A DNA stretch of 64,000 nucleotides from Candidatus Bathyarchaeota archaeon (GTDB lineage Archaea > Thermoproteota > CALKCG01 > B24 > DRYS01), in assembly GCA_018396535.1 (NCBI GenBank), contig JAGTQC010000001.1:186001-250000 (forward strand), given 5' to 3'. Under the pieces are notes generated by a model. It had not been told where the DNA came from. It saw only the letters and a list, made by a program, of their open reading frames with translations, and ran no database searches. Position 1 is the first letter of the stretch; the number at the start of each line of letters is the position of its first letter. Position numbers and translations under genes: made by a program. Below, in pieces: positions 1-9,100 of the stretch.

Positions 1-341
1 ATCGTCCCCCAAGCATCATCTGTGGGGCTGAAACCGGCACTATTACTGCCATAGAAGACTGACCAGCCGTCACCCCACCATCCTACAGTAAGAGACTCAT
101 AATCATAGCCTATCGGGTATTGAAAACCGACATCTTCACCTAAATCAGAATCATAGATACCTAAAGCACCGTAGTTATTGACCCCAACCCTTAGGTAGCT
201 CCCAGTATAGGTTTTCCCTATGTAATAACTGCCTGTCTCTAAATTCTGAGAGTCGAAAGCCGCTATAGCATTAAGAAAGGACAGAAAGATTACCATTGAA
301 AAAAGAAGAATAGTTTTATATTTCTTTCTAATTACTTTCAT
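1..341 (-). CDS. Secreted protein of unknown function, C-terminal part cut by window edge
   Basis: An open frame starts with ATG at 341 and runs to base 1 without a stop, so the 3' end lies outside the window. The N-terminus (MKVIRKKYK, then a hydrophobic stretch TILLFSMVIFLSFLNAIAA) is a clear Sec signal peptide. The mature part is rich in Gly, Tyr, Trp and Asp (e.g. GVNNYGALGIYDSD, LTVGWWGDGW), which suggests an extracellular beta-rich domain. A TATA box about 25-30 nt upstream supports this start. I do not recognise the family. The gene stands alone, followed by about 580 bp without a gene. Confidence is high that it is a real exported protein and low on function. Confidence 0.7.
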   Translation of the reverse strand, partial: MKVIRKKYKTILLFSMVIFLSFLNAIAAFDSQNLETGSYYIGKTYTGSYLRVGVNNYGALGIYDSDLGEDVGFQYPIGYDYESLTVGWWGDGWSVFYGSNSAGFSPTDDAWGT

Positions 342-360
342 GCCAGTGATTTTGTTCCGT

Positions 361-377
361 ATACATATATAAATTTT
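361..377 (-). promoter_or_regulatory. TATA-box promoter of the truncated secreted-protein gene
   Basis: On the minus strand this reads CGAAAAATTTATATATG, an A-rich BRE followed by a TATA element. It lies about 25-30 nt before the ATG at 341, so the transcript would be nearly leaderless. Confidence 0.6.
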
Positions 378-918
378 TCGATTTACTATATGGGTAGATC
401 GGTGAAGTATGGGAAATGCGATCCAACAGTGGATAGACGTATATGTGGTGTAAGCTTTCAGATATGGAAGGTAGGATTAACTCCAAAGAATCTTCAATAA
501 GTTGATCAGAGGGAATGCTAGGTAGAGATGAAGGAAACGAATCGTTACGTATCTCTATTTAACTTAGAGATCAGAGTGTATCCAACAAAGTATAGTGAAG
601 ATTCGTCGAAGATATAAAGCGGTAGGATTATTGAATACTTAGAAAGAACTCGTGAACAATATAATTAGTGATGTTACTATATTGGAATATGAGGGTTAGG
701 CATCCAAGTTGGGTAGATAGCTAGCCACCTGCTCGTTAAAAAGCGGCTTGCTAGAGTTTAAGGATAAGGGGCTATAATCGCCTTAATTATAACAAACTAC
801 TCTAGAATAAACTTAAACTATTCATAAAATAATCTTCTTCTAGTAGTAGCATCGAATAGCCATACTTAGTATACCTAACTACCTCGATAAACTGGATGAA
901 AAGAGTCAAGCCTGAAGA
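378..918. other. Gene-poor stretch with short broken reading frames
   Basis: No open frame of convincing length is present. On the plus strand short frames separated by stops can be read, for example MKETNRYVSLFNLEIRV from about 529 and RICGVSFQIWKVGLTPKNL before it. They may be remains of a decayed gene, but I could not link them to a family. No repeats or structured RNA were noticed. Confidence 0.35.
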
Positions 919-921
919 TGG

Positions 922-995
922 TGGGCCGGCCCGGATTTGAACCGGGGATCTCCACCTCGTAAGGGTGGCATCTTACCAGGCTAGACCACCGGCCC
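922..995 (-). tRNA. tRNA-Val (anticodon TAC)
   Basis: Reading the minus strand, acceptor stem GGGCCGG pairs with CCGGCCC, followed by discriminator A. The anticodon stem CCACC/GGTGG closes loop CTTACGA, giving anticodon TAC (Val, GTA codons). The T-arm CCCCGG-TTCAAAT-CCGGG is regular. Bases 919-921 encode CCA directly after the discriminator, so the 3' end may be genomically encoded. No intron. A TATA-like CTTTTTAAG at about 1042-1052 lies upstream and is shared with the divergent Lrp gene. Confidence 0.95.
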
Positions 996-1039
996 ATATA
1001 GTTTTTGCTTAAGGCTAGAGTTAATCTAGCTCTAGGTTA

Positions 1040-1058
1040 ATCTTAAAAAGTTTATCGG
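1040..1058. promoter_or_regulatory. Divergent promoter between tRNA-Val and the Lrp-type regulator
   Basis: The short AT-rich block (TTAATCTTAAAAAGTTTAT on the plus strand) carries TATA-like elements in both directions. It is about 30 nt before the ATG at 1085 and about 50 nt before the tRNA 5' end at 995. An Lrp protein binding here for autoregulation would also affect the tRNA; that is inference. Confidence 0.5.
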
Positions 1059-1084
1059 ATCTAAACGGCTATCTTTTAGGATGT

Positions 1085-1516
1085 ATGCCGATCGAAGTAC
1101 TTGATGAGATCGATAGGAGAATACTAGAGATTTTAAGGGAGAATTCTAGGGTGAGCTTTACAACTATAGCTAACGAGCTTGGTATATCGGAGGCTTCGGT
1201 TAGGAGGAGGGTTAAAGCTCTCATCGATAGTGGTGTAATAAGAAAGTTTACTATAGAGACTGGTATAGAGACTGGTATAGAGGCGTTTGTATTTGTATCG
1301 GTAGATCCATCTAGGCTTACAGGTGAGGTAGCTAGCGAAGCATTAAATCTTAAGGGTGTTAGGGCTGTTTATGAGGTTACTGGGGAGTACGATGCTGTTA
1401 TACTATTACATGTAGATTCTATTCAGGAGTTGAATAAATGTATTGACGAGATCCGTAGAATTGAAAGCGTGAAGAGGACTAATACCGTCATAATATTGCG
1501 AACATTGCAGAAGTAG
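1085..1516 (+). CDS. Lrp/AsnC-family transcription regulator, LysM-like
   Basis: A 143-residue protein with an N-terminal winged HTH (residues 5-50, DEIDRRILEILRENSRVSF then ASVRRRVKALIDSGVI) and a C-terminal RAM effector domain (about 66-140). Family members bind operators as octamers and sense amino acids. Just downstream is a homocitrate synthase with its own RAM domain. This fits a lysine-sensing regulator like Sulfolobus LysM, but the ligand is inferred from context only. A TATA element at 1042-1057 predicts a leaderless start at this ATG. The hinge between the domains holds a tandem 12-bp duplication (1256-1279) giving ETGIETGI. The next gene starts 58 nt downstream. Confidence 0.85.
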   Translation: MPIEVLDEIDRRILEILRENSRVSFTTIANELGISEASVRRRVKALIDSGVIRKFTIETGIETGIEAFVFVSVDPSRLTGEVASEALNLKGVRAVYEVTGEYDAVILLHVDSIQELNKCIDEIRRIESVKRTNTVIILRTLQK

Positions 1517-1574
1517 ATCTGGAGATTCCTACGAAACTTTTTTATCTTTGACGATATCCTTTAGAGGAGGGTGT

Positions 1575-2996
1575 ATGACGGTTATAAGACTTGATGGGAT
1601 ACTCGATTCGACTCTTAGAGAAGGTGAGCAGACGCCTACGGTCTACTTTACACCGGAGGAGAAGTGTAGGATAGCTGAGATGATATACTTAACGCTAGGT
1701 TCTAGATCGGTGTTGGAGATAGGGGCACCTTATAGCCCAGAGTATACAGAGGGTGTTGAAGCTGTGGTGAAGTATTTCGATGAAAGAGGGTATAAAGCTC
1801 TACTCGCTAGCCATTGTAGGACGTTAAGAGGGGATGTGGATATAGCTTGGAAATGTGGAACTAGATGTATAACAGTCTTCATGGCTGCATCTGATAAACA
1901 CCTCCTCTATAAGTTTGATGGGTTAAGCTATGAAGCAGCGTTGAATAGGATAAGGGATGTTATAAGGTATGCTAAGGATATAGTCGGCTTCGATAGGGTT
2001 GAGTATACACTTGAAGATGCTACTAGTATGCCTATAGAGAGGATAATAGAAGTAGCTAAGACTGCGGAGGAGGCTGGTGCCGATGTCGTTAAGATACCTG
2101 ATACTAAGGGTCAGACTGATCCGTGGAGTTTCTACGATATTATCTCTAAACTCGTAGAGTCTATATCCATACCAGTCGATGTACACTGTCATAACGATAG
2201 GGGTCTTGCAGTAGCTAATAGTATAGCAGCTCTGAAAGCTGGTGCACGGTATGTTAACGTAGCTGTAATGGGGCTTGGTGAGAGATGCGGAATAGCCGAT
2301 ATGGCTACTCTCGTAGAGAATCTGGAAACATTGTACGGTGTTGATACAGGTGTGAACTTCAAGATGATACCTAAGCTATATAGGTATGTATCAGCTGTAA
2401 CAGGTATACCTATACATCCGCAGCATCCTATAATCGGTAGGTTTGCAAGGATACATAAAGCCGGGACTCATCAAAAGACTGTTCTAAGAGCTCCGGACGC
2501 CTACGAGACTATAGATTGGAGTAAATATGGGTTAGAGAGAGAGTATGAGTTTGGAGCTATGCAGTCTAAGGAACTAGTGAACTACATACTGAGAGGCTTC
2601 GATGTATCTGAGGATAAGAAGATGGAGATAGTGGAGGAGATAAGGCGGAGGTCTATGCATCTAAAACGCTCGTTAAAGATGGGTGAAGTATGGCGTATAA
2701 TAGAGGAGAAGACTGGTATATCTATGAAAACCTATGAGGAGTATTTTGATGCGATTATATTCATTAAAACTAAGCCTTCGATAGATGAAGAGAGCTTCCT
2801 GAGAATGCTTAGAGAATATCTCTTGGAGTTAGAGATGACTTGGACAACATACGAAGTAACAGGTCTATGGGATTACATACTACATCTCAAGAATGTAGGT
2901 GGAGGGCAACAGTTGGATGAGATTACTGCTAGAATTAGGAGAATGCCTGCTGTAGTCGATACGAGTACGTCTATAGTTTTTGAGGAATACCGGTGA
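1575..2996 (+). CDS. Homocitrate synthase with C-terminal RAM domain (lysine biosynthesis)
   Basis: Condenses acetyl-CoA and 2-oxoglutarate to homocitrate, first step of the aminoadipate/LysW lysine route. The start of the DRE-TIM (isopropylmalate synthase/homocitrate synthase) barrel shows DSTLREGEQTP; metal-ligand motif HCHNDRG and the GLGERCGIADMATL segment follow. The last ~75 residues (about 396-473) resemble an Lrp ligand-binding RAM domain, with YEVTGLWDYIL matching YEVTGEYDAVI of the regulator upstream. Such fusions are known in Sulfolobales and fit lysine feedback control. ATG 1575 is chosen over an in-frame ATG 27 nt earlier because GAGGAGG at 1564-1570 sits right before it. The 3' end overlaps the convergent TFB gene by 26 nt. 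An isopropylmalate synthase role is possible but less likely with this fusion. Confidence 0.87.
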   Translation: MTVIRLDGILDSTLREGEQTPTVYFTPEEKCRIAEMIYLTLGSRSVLEIGAPYSPEYTEGVEAVVKYFDERGYKALLASHCRTLRGDVDIAWKCGTRCITVFMAASDKHLLYKFDGLSYEAALNRIRDVIRYAKDIVGFDRVEYTLEDATSMPIERIIEVAKTAEEAGADVVKIPDTKGQTDPWSFYDIISKLVESISIPVDVHCHNDRGLAVANSIAALKAGARYVNVAVMGLGERCGIADMATLVENLETLYGVDTGVNFKMIPKLYRYVSAVTGIPIHPQHPIIGRFARIHKAGTHQKTVLRAPDAYETIDWSKYGLEREYEFGAMQSKELVNYILRGFDVSEDKKMEIVEEIRRRSMHLKRSLKMGEVWRIIEEKTGISMKTYEEYFDAIIFIKTKPSIDEESFLRMLREYLLELEMTWTTYEVTGLWDYILHLKNVGGGQQLDEITARIRRMPAVVDTSTSIVFEEYR

Positions 2997-3924
2997 GAGG
3001 GATACCTAAAGCCCTTCTTAACCCGTTATACCTATTCCTTATAGTTACCTCGGTAACCCCTGCAGCTTCAGCTACATCCTTCTGCGTGATCTTCTCTCCC
3101 TCATCTACGCAAGCCATGTACAGTGCTGCAGCTGCTAAACCTACCGGGTCTTTACCTGCACATGCCTTAAGCTCCTGGCATTTCCTTAGTATCTCTATCG
3201 CCTTCCTCTGAATCTTCTCGCTTAAACCAAGCCTAGAAGCTATCTTAGCTACATACTTAACAGGATCTGCTACAGGCATCTTAAGGTTAAGCTCCTTTAT
3301 AAGGAGTCTATAGCATCTAGCTATATCCTTCTTCTTAACTATACTAGCATCAGCTAGCTCCTTAAGGGTTCTAGGTATATTAGAAGCTCTACATGCAGCA
3401 TAGAGTGATGCAGCTGCGATAGCAGCTATCGATCTACCCCTAACCAAACCAGATTCTAAAGCCTTCCTGTATATTATAGCAGCTTTCTCCTTCACAGGAG
3501 ATGGTAGACCAAGCCTATCTGATAACCTATCCAATTCAGCCATAGCTTGACTTAAATTCCTATCTATAGATGAGTGTACTCTGGAACGTATCTGCCAATG
3601 TCTAAGTCTAAGCATCTGAAGCCTAGCTTCCACAGATAGACTCCTACCAAAGGCATCCTTACTTATATTAGTTATAGTTGTCGAAAGACCTTTATCATGG
3701 ATAGAGAAGCTTAACGGAATACCTGTACGACTCCTCTCCTCCTTCTCCTCCTGTGTGAATGCACGCCATTCAGGCCCCTGATCCATTAGCTTACTCTGAA
3801 TAACAGTACCGCAAATACCACAGAAAACCTCGCCTCTCTCATAATCATAGATAAGCTTCTTAGATCCACAACTAGGACAGCTATTTACCTCCTCCTCGAG
3901 TTTCTCCTCCAACCCAGCCTCCAT
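2971..3924 (-). CDS. tfb: Transcription initiation factor B (TFB)
   Basis: Archaeal TFIIB homologue that bridges TBP-TATA and RNA polymerase. The N-terminal zinc ribbon has CPSCG (residues 16-19) and CGICG (35-38). A B-reader/linker region follows, then two cyclin repeats, the first around 120-200 (IDRNLSQAMAELDRLSDRLG...AAASLYAACR) and the second around 220-310 (AAAALYMACVDEGEKITQKDVAEAAGVTEVTIRNRY). At 317 residues it is full length. Upstream GGGGTGGAG at about 3930-3940 is a Shine-Dalgarno site, and the TATA box lies ~90 nt upstream, so this mRNA has a leader, unlike many neighbours. The 3' end overlaps homocitrate synthase by 26 nt, tail to tail. Confidence 0.96.
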   Translation of the reverse strand: MEAGLEEKLEEEVNSCPSCGSKKLIYDYERGEVFCGICGTVIQSKLMDQGPEWRAFTQEEKEERSRTGIPLSFSIHDKGLSTTITNISKDAFGRSLSVEARLQMLRLRHWQIRSRVHSSIDRNLSQAMAELDRLSDRLGLPSPVKEKAAIIYRKALESGLVRGRSIAAIAAASLYAACRASNIPRTLKELADASIVKKKDIARCYRLLIKELNLKMPVADPVKYVAKIASRLGLSEKIQRKAIEILRKCQELKACAGKDPVGLAAAALYMACVDEGEKITQKDVAEAAGVTEVTIRNRYNGLRRALGIPLTGIPQKL

Positions 3925-4003
3925 ATAGATTCTCCACCCCCAGAGTCGATCCCTAGAATGTAGGTCATTTCAACTCTTAAAGCAAGAGAAATCCCTCAAT
4001 ACA

Positions 4004-4021
4004 ACTATATAAACCTTTCGA
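4004..4021 (-). promoter_or_regulatory. TATA-box promoter of the TFB gene
   Basis: The minus strand reads CGAAAGGTTTATATAGTT, a good BRE/TATA. It lies about 90 nt before the ATG at 3924, predicting a ~60-nt 5' leader that ends in a strong Shine-Dalgarno site. Confidence 0.6.
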
Positions 4022-4077
4022 TCACCGACAAACTATAGAAAACCTTAAACCTTCAAAATCACTAATAACTAATAGAT

Positions 4078-4201
4078 GCGGGGGTGGCCGAGCGGGACAA
4101 AGGCGCAGGACTTAAGATCGTAGAAGCCTACGATAAAAGGGCTGAGACGATGGGTTATCCTGTGGGGTAGCCCTTCGTGGGTTCAAATCCCACCCCCCGC
4201 A
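4078..4201 (+). tRNA. tRNA-Leu (anticodon TAA), contains a 40-nt intron
   Basis: The acceptor stem GCGGGGG (4078-4084) pairs with CCCCCGC (4194-4200), with discriminator A at 4201. The anticodon stem CAGGA (4106-4110) pairs with TCCTG (4158-4162), and the spliced loop is CTTAAGA, anticodon TAA. The long variable arm TGGGGTAGCCCTTCG is typical of Leu. Exons are 4078-4116 and 4157-4201, 84 nt mature. No CCA is encoded. Confidence 0.93.
4117..4156 (+). other. tRNA-Leu intron at canonical position 37/38
   Basis: A 40-nt insert separates G37 from A38 of the anticodon loop, the standard archaeal site cut by the tRNA splicing endonuclease. It contains a perfect 7-bp hairpin ATCGTAG/CTACGAT near its 5' end, and ATCGT can also pair with ACGAT near its 3' end. 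The second fold would shape the splice-site helix; I did not work out the exact bulge-helix-bulge. Confidence 0.85.
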
Positions 4202-4389
4202 CTATTCTAATAATACCAAGATACTACTCTTAGAAAAAGCCGGAGCAGACTAGCAGATCATAGAAAAGCTCTTGCAGGAGGGCGGGTTAATAAGACTTGA
4301 ATATTATTGAAAAGAGTACTATGTAATAAAGTCCATATCATGAAACCTTTGAGAGATTGTTCAAACGTAGCACTAATCTTTAGTTGAGA
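4202..4389. other. Spacer between tRNA-Leu and mtrH
   Basis: A 188-bp stretch with no open frame, repeat or RNA signature that I could recognise. Confidence 0.4.
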
Positions 4390-5346
4390 TCAAAATCTAA
4401 ACATCTTATACAGCGGATGATTTTTAGTTAGAGGTCTTATTCCTAGACTTCTCGCATAGTAGGCTATTATTGCATCAATCATTGCACAAGCGGGGAAGAC
4501 ATACTTTGCTTTTGCAATTGAGCCGTAAATAATGAAGTTTGCACCCCTAAGCTGAGTTAAAGCCAACGCTCCACCTCTACACGCTATCTTCGCATCTTTC
4601 CCTAAACCCCTGCTCTTGCTCCATTTCCCCACAACGCCTATCGGCGCAGTTCCAGCTGGTAGACCGAACTTCTCTTTGGCCAAGTAAACCCCGTGGACAG
4701 CAAAACCTATACTTGGAACATCAAGGACCGGCATAAATAATAGGGGTTTTTCTATACCAGCTTTTAAAGCTCTAGCAATTAACCCTTCTTTTCCAGGAAC
4801 TCCTTCGAGGATTTGGATCATTCCATTGGGATAAGGATTTTTAGGGTTAAATGCTTGGATGATAGCTGTCTTTAATTCTGTCTCTCTAATCGCTGTAATC
4901 TCTTCATCGCTTAACGTATAATTTATCGAGTTGTAAACTGCTCTATCTTGGAGGCCGGCATCCTTCACGTAATTTGCCGCCTTAATTCTGGTGGATGCAT
5001 TAGGTCCGTTTATTAGGAAGGGACTATCGGTAACATCCGCTACAAACTCAATATATTTTATGATGGCTTGAGGGTTCTCTCCAACAACATCAAGCATGCA
5101 TGGAATACCGGTTTTATCAGACATCTCCTCCTGAATATTTATCAAGTTCTCGGCCTCAGATCTGTCAAATATGCCTAAAGAGCGATCTATAACTATTTTG
5201 TGCCCTTCATGAAAAATGCTCCCAACCAAAACTGTAGGCAGCTCCCCAGGCTGCCCACCTACCTTCACCCCTCCAACCTCAAAAATTTCCTGTCTTCTTC
5301 CAAACTTAAACAATGCATTCACCACGTGATCTTCAAGAATATTCAT
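4390..5346 (-). CDS. mtrH: Tetrahydromethanopterin S-methyltransferase subunit H-type methyltransferase
   Basis: The 318-residue protein matches the whole length of MtrH. Diagnostic stretches are EIFEVGGVKVGGQPGE, TVLVGSIFHEGHKIV, EEMSDKTGIPCMLDVVGE, FLINGPNAST, and the C-terminal DAIIAYYARSLG. MtrH moves a methyl group between tetrahydromethanopterin and the corrinoid of its partner; in methanogens it belongs to the Mtr membrane complex. No other mtr subunit or corrinoid protein is in the window, so here it probably acts as a stand-alone methyltransferase with an unknown methyl donor. It is preceded by a NifX-like gene (23-nt gap, same strand). In the parts I translated Ile is mostly ATT/ATC, while neighbours favour ATA, consistent with transfer. 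Confidence 0.92.
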   Translation of the reverse strand: MNILEDHVVNALFKFGRRQEIFEVGGVKVGGQPGELPTVLVGSIFHEGHKIVIDRSLGIFDRSEAENLINIQEEMSDKTGIPCMLDVVGENPQAIIKYIEFVADVTDSPFLINGPNASTRIKAANYVKDAGLQDRAVYNSINYTLSDEEITAIRETELKTAIIQAFNPKNPYPNGMIQILEGVPGKEGLIARALKAGIEKPLLFMPVLDVPSIGFAVHGVYLAKEKFGLPAGTAPIGVVGKWSKSRGLGKDAKIACRGGALALTQLRGANFIIYGSIAKAKYVFPACAMIDAIIAYYARSLGIRPLTKNHPLYKMFRF

Positions 5347-5369
5347 TCAATAGAGGTTTTTATTAGCCT

Positions 5370-5660
5370 TTATCCAAACTTTGACATGTTTTCTCTTATT
5401 GCTTCTGCAACTCTCATACCAGGCTCCACTATGATAATTTTTATACCATGATAGTTAAGCAACTCTAAGGTGCCGGGTCCTATCTCCGCTGCTAACACAA
5501 AATTCACGTTAAAATCCGCTAGGTGTTTTGCAACTATGGATTCGGAGCCATGCCTATATGATGGCGGATTCTCGATAACCTGTACGCTTACAATCTCCCT
5601 ATTCTCAACCTTAAAACAATAATCAGCATAATTAAGCCAAAGAGGGTAGACGTAATTCAT
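5370..5660 (-). CDS. NifX/NifB-type iron-molybdenum cofactor-binding domain protein, apparently N-terminally shortened
   Basis: The 96-residue product matches the dinitrogenase FeMo-cofactor domain family: CFKVENREIVSVQVIENPP, then FVLAAEIGPGTLELLNYHGIKI and MRVAEAIRENM. These small proteins bind metal clusters and often occur in genomes without nitrogenase. The usual first strand (MKIAV-type with an HFG motif) is missing. The frame upstream of ATG 5660 meets a TAG after five codons, and I could not recover the start in other frames. The gene is either shortened or damaged at its 5' end. It sits 23 nt before mtrH and is probably co-transcribed. No nif genes are nearby. Confidence 0.65.
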   Translation of the reverse strand: MNYVYPLWLNYADYCFKVENREIVSVQVIENPPSYRHGSESIVAKHLADFNVNFVLAAEIGPGTLELLNYHGIKIIIVEPGMRVAEAIRENMSKFG

Positions 5661-6106
5661 ACAAAGATGCCCAGGCTAAATATCACAAACACATGGGGAA
5701 GACATGACTGCGAAACTTTATCAATCATTAAAGGATGGACAAATAACTCTTCTTAACTCTTCGCATAACTTCGATCTAATCTATATTTCTACTGGAAAGC
5801 ATGAGGCTAGCGATCGTTTATAGAGATGGATATATAAGGTTTTAATATTCATGAAGAGTTTCGATCCATAAACCTATGTAGACTAGTATACTCTTCATAA
5901 CGATCTATGTGGCTATACGATTAGTTTAGATATGTCGATCTTCAATATGATGTATGTATGCTTTTACTAAAATTATAATTTTATTAACTTTAAATAAATA
6001 TTTTAATAGTAATCTTCTTAATTTATATAAGCTCCTTTTCTAATATTACCTTTAATAAAATATTTATATGTGAAGGTTATATTTTTAGAGTGTTGGAGGG
6101 TTGGGG
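5661..6106. other. AT-rich intergenic region ending in the surface-protein promoter
   Basis: No gene was found here. The last part is very A+T rich. AAAATATTTATATGTG at 6056-6070 is a TATA box, and GGAGGG at 6095-6100 is the Shine-Dalgarno site of the surface protein starting at 6107. This implies a short leader of roughly 15 nt. Confidence 0.55.
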
Positions 6107-9100
6107 ATGAAAAAACAATGTATAGGATTAGCGTATCTCGTCTTTACGATTATACTATCTCTACTAGTGTTAACTTCTTCGGTTCTAGGAATTTATGCAT
6201 CACAATCTCCGTGGCCTACGATATGGATCCAAATAGATTGGGATAAGAATGAGGATGGAGCACAGGATGATTGGCGAGATGTGAAATACGCATACTATAA
6301 TTTTGATAGTAGTTACCTGTATCTAAGGCTTGAATGTTATGATCAGCCTGGTAAGGATTGGCCGCAGAAAAAGGGGGCTCGCTATAAGTGGTTCATAGAT
6401 TTTGATGGAAACCTCTATGTAAGTGGAGGGAATGTTATAGATGCTGAGTATCTACTCTTCGTCGAAGATACAGACGATGATGAGGTAGGGGAATTATACC
6501 TATTATTCGATCAAGATGGTAATGGTGATTTTGATGAATACGAACCTTGGCCTCCAGCAAACTATAACGACTATAAGATAACAGATCCAACTATTGGAGG
6601 ATGGAGGATAATCGGTAACTACATAGACATGTATGTAAGTTGGAATAGCCTCGGAAACCCATCCTCGTATGGATTATTCTTTGCTACAGATCAAGAAAAC
6701 CCTAATCTCAACCAAGCCCCCACAACCGATACTAGGGATGAGGAGACGCTCATCATTATACGTGATGTAATTGCACTAAGTCAATCTGTAAACGCAACAG
6801 AAGTGGTACAGGGAGATATCGTGAATATAACAATCATCGTTAGTAATCGAGGTATGCAGAGCGAAAGCTTCGATGTAACATGCTACTTCTATCCTACAAT
6901 CATAGGAATTGAACGCGTAGAGAATCTTCCGATAGGGAGTAATAAAACGTTAATATTCCTCTGGAATACATCCATCGTCGAGCCGGGAACCTATGAAATA
7001 AGAGCTTTTGCAGATTCATCTGGGGAAATCTTAGAGATGGATGAAGGGAATAATTGGTGTACAGCCGAAGCTACAGTAACTGTTAAGGTTCATGATATAT
7101 CTGCGTTACGTCAATCTGTGAACGCGACGATCGTAACACAGGGAGAGGCAGTGGAGGTAGAGGTAGTTGTTAAAAATCTTGGAGACTTCACGGAAAGCTT
7201 CAATGTAGTATGCTACTACGATGATATACAGATAGGATCACCAATAAGAGTAGTGGATCTAGAACCTGGAGAGGAGAGGACGGTAAGATTTATCTGGGAT
7301 ACATCTGGTGTTGATCCTGGAGTCTACTTCATAAAAGCTTTCGCCGATAGTAGTAGAGAGATAACAGAGTATAATGAGGATAACAATAACTGTACCTCTA
7401 CCGAATACGTAGCGATAGTAGCGCCGCCAGGGGTATTGGATGTAGATAAGGTTTTAAGCCGTGTAGTTTATGGACCATCACCAGCGGTAGTGGGTAAAGA
7501 GACTACCTACGAAATACTCATTACAGTAGCTAATACTGGAGGAAGTCCTATAGAGAATGTTAATGTTACTGATACCATCAATGAAGGGGAAATTTCTAGT
7601 GTAGAAACGCCAAGCTTAGGAGAGATAACATCATGGAATAGTACAACTATAGTCTGGTATGTAGGCGATTTAGGTGTAGGGCAATCGGCAAATTTAACGT
7701 TCACTATACGATTTAAACCTAGTGAGAGCGGTATCCATGTACTAAACTATGGAGATAAACTCGTTGCCGAAGGGGAGGGTGTTTCGGATACCGGTGATCG
7801 AGATATAACTGTTACCGCTGTTATACGTGATGTAGCTGCTATTAGTCAAACACCCTTGAAATACGTCGTTATAAAGGGGGAGCTTATAGGTGTAGATGTA
7901 GTTGTTAAAAATCTCGGTGATTACTATAATGAGACGTTCGATGTAGTATGCTACTACAATGATACGCCTATACAACCCATAAGCTTAGTGAGGGTACTGG
8001 ATCTAGAACCTGGAGAGGAGAGGACGGTAAGATTTATCTGGGATACATCTGGTGTTGATCCTGGAGTCTACTTCATAAAAGCTTTCGCCGATAGTAGTAG
8101 AGAGATAACAGAGTATAATGAGGATAACAATAACTGTACCTCTACCGAATACGTAGAGATAATCGTTCACGATATAGCAGCAGTAAGCCAGATCCCATAC
8201 CCGACAAGGGTTGTTCAAGGTGAGAGCGTAACTATAGAGGTTACTATAAGAAATGAAGGTACTGAGTATGAGAGCTTTACTTTGAAATGCTACTATTATA
8301 ACGAGACTGCAGAGATACCGATGGAGTTGGGAGAGAGAAGTGTTAGTCTAGATCCAGGTTCCGAGAAGATCGAATACTTCATATGGGATACTACAGGTAT
8401 CCCACCTGCAATATACTATATAGAAGCTCGTGCAATACCGGTTGAAGGTGAATTGGATACGGATGATAATACGTGTATGAGCCAGGTAAACGTTACGATT
8501 ACGGTTGCTAGTATTAGCGGTTATAAATGGAACGATATCGATGGAGATGGTGAATGGGATGTAGCTGAGCCACCTCTCCAAAACTGGAATATAACGCTCT
8601 ACAAGCTTATCGATTCCTCATGGGTATACCAGACATCAGTCCTTACAGATGAAGATGGCTATTACGAATTTACAGATCTAGCAGCCGGAACTTATAGAGT
8701 CTGCGAAGTTCTCGAAGATGGCTGGATATGTACTTATCCACCTGATGGCTACTACGAGTTTACAGTAACCGTTGAGTTCGACGGCACTGATAAAAACTTT
8801 GGTAATTTTAAGAAGGCGACTATTATCGTCTGGAAGTATGAGGATGAAGATGGTAATCCTGATACTACAGATGATTGGATTCCGATAGACTGGACTATTA
8901 CCCTATTCAACGATACATATCCTTCAGGACAAAGCTTCTCTCTTGATTCTGACGGTATGATAATCTTCGATGGACAGGGCCCTGGTGTCGTAGCTATAAT
9001 GGAACACGATATTCCTGGCTGGATTCATATGAATTCTACGAATACATGGACTCAGAGTATGGAGAGTGGCGGAACATACATTATCAGATTCGTTAATACA

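Noticed and set aside
4390..5346. Taking MtrH as proof of a methanogen
   Set aside because: No other methanogenesis gene is present; lone MtrH-type proteins occur in non-methanogens.
5370..5660. NifX-like gene as evidence of nitrogen fixation
   Set aside because: The domain is widespread in archaea without nitrogenase, and no nif gene is near.
8003..8581. Antisense ORFs inside the surface-protein gene
   Set aside because: They mirror the reading frame and composition of the large gene and have no start signals.
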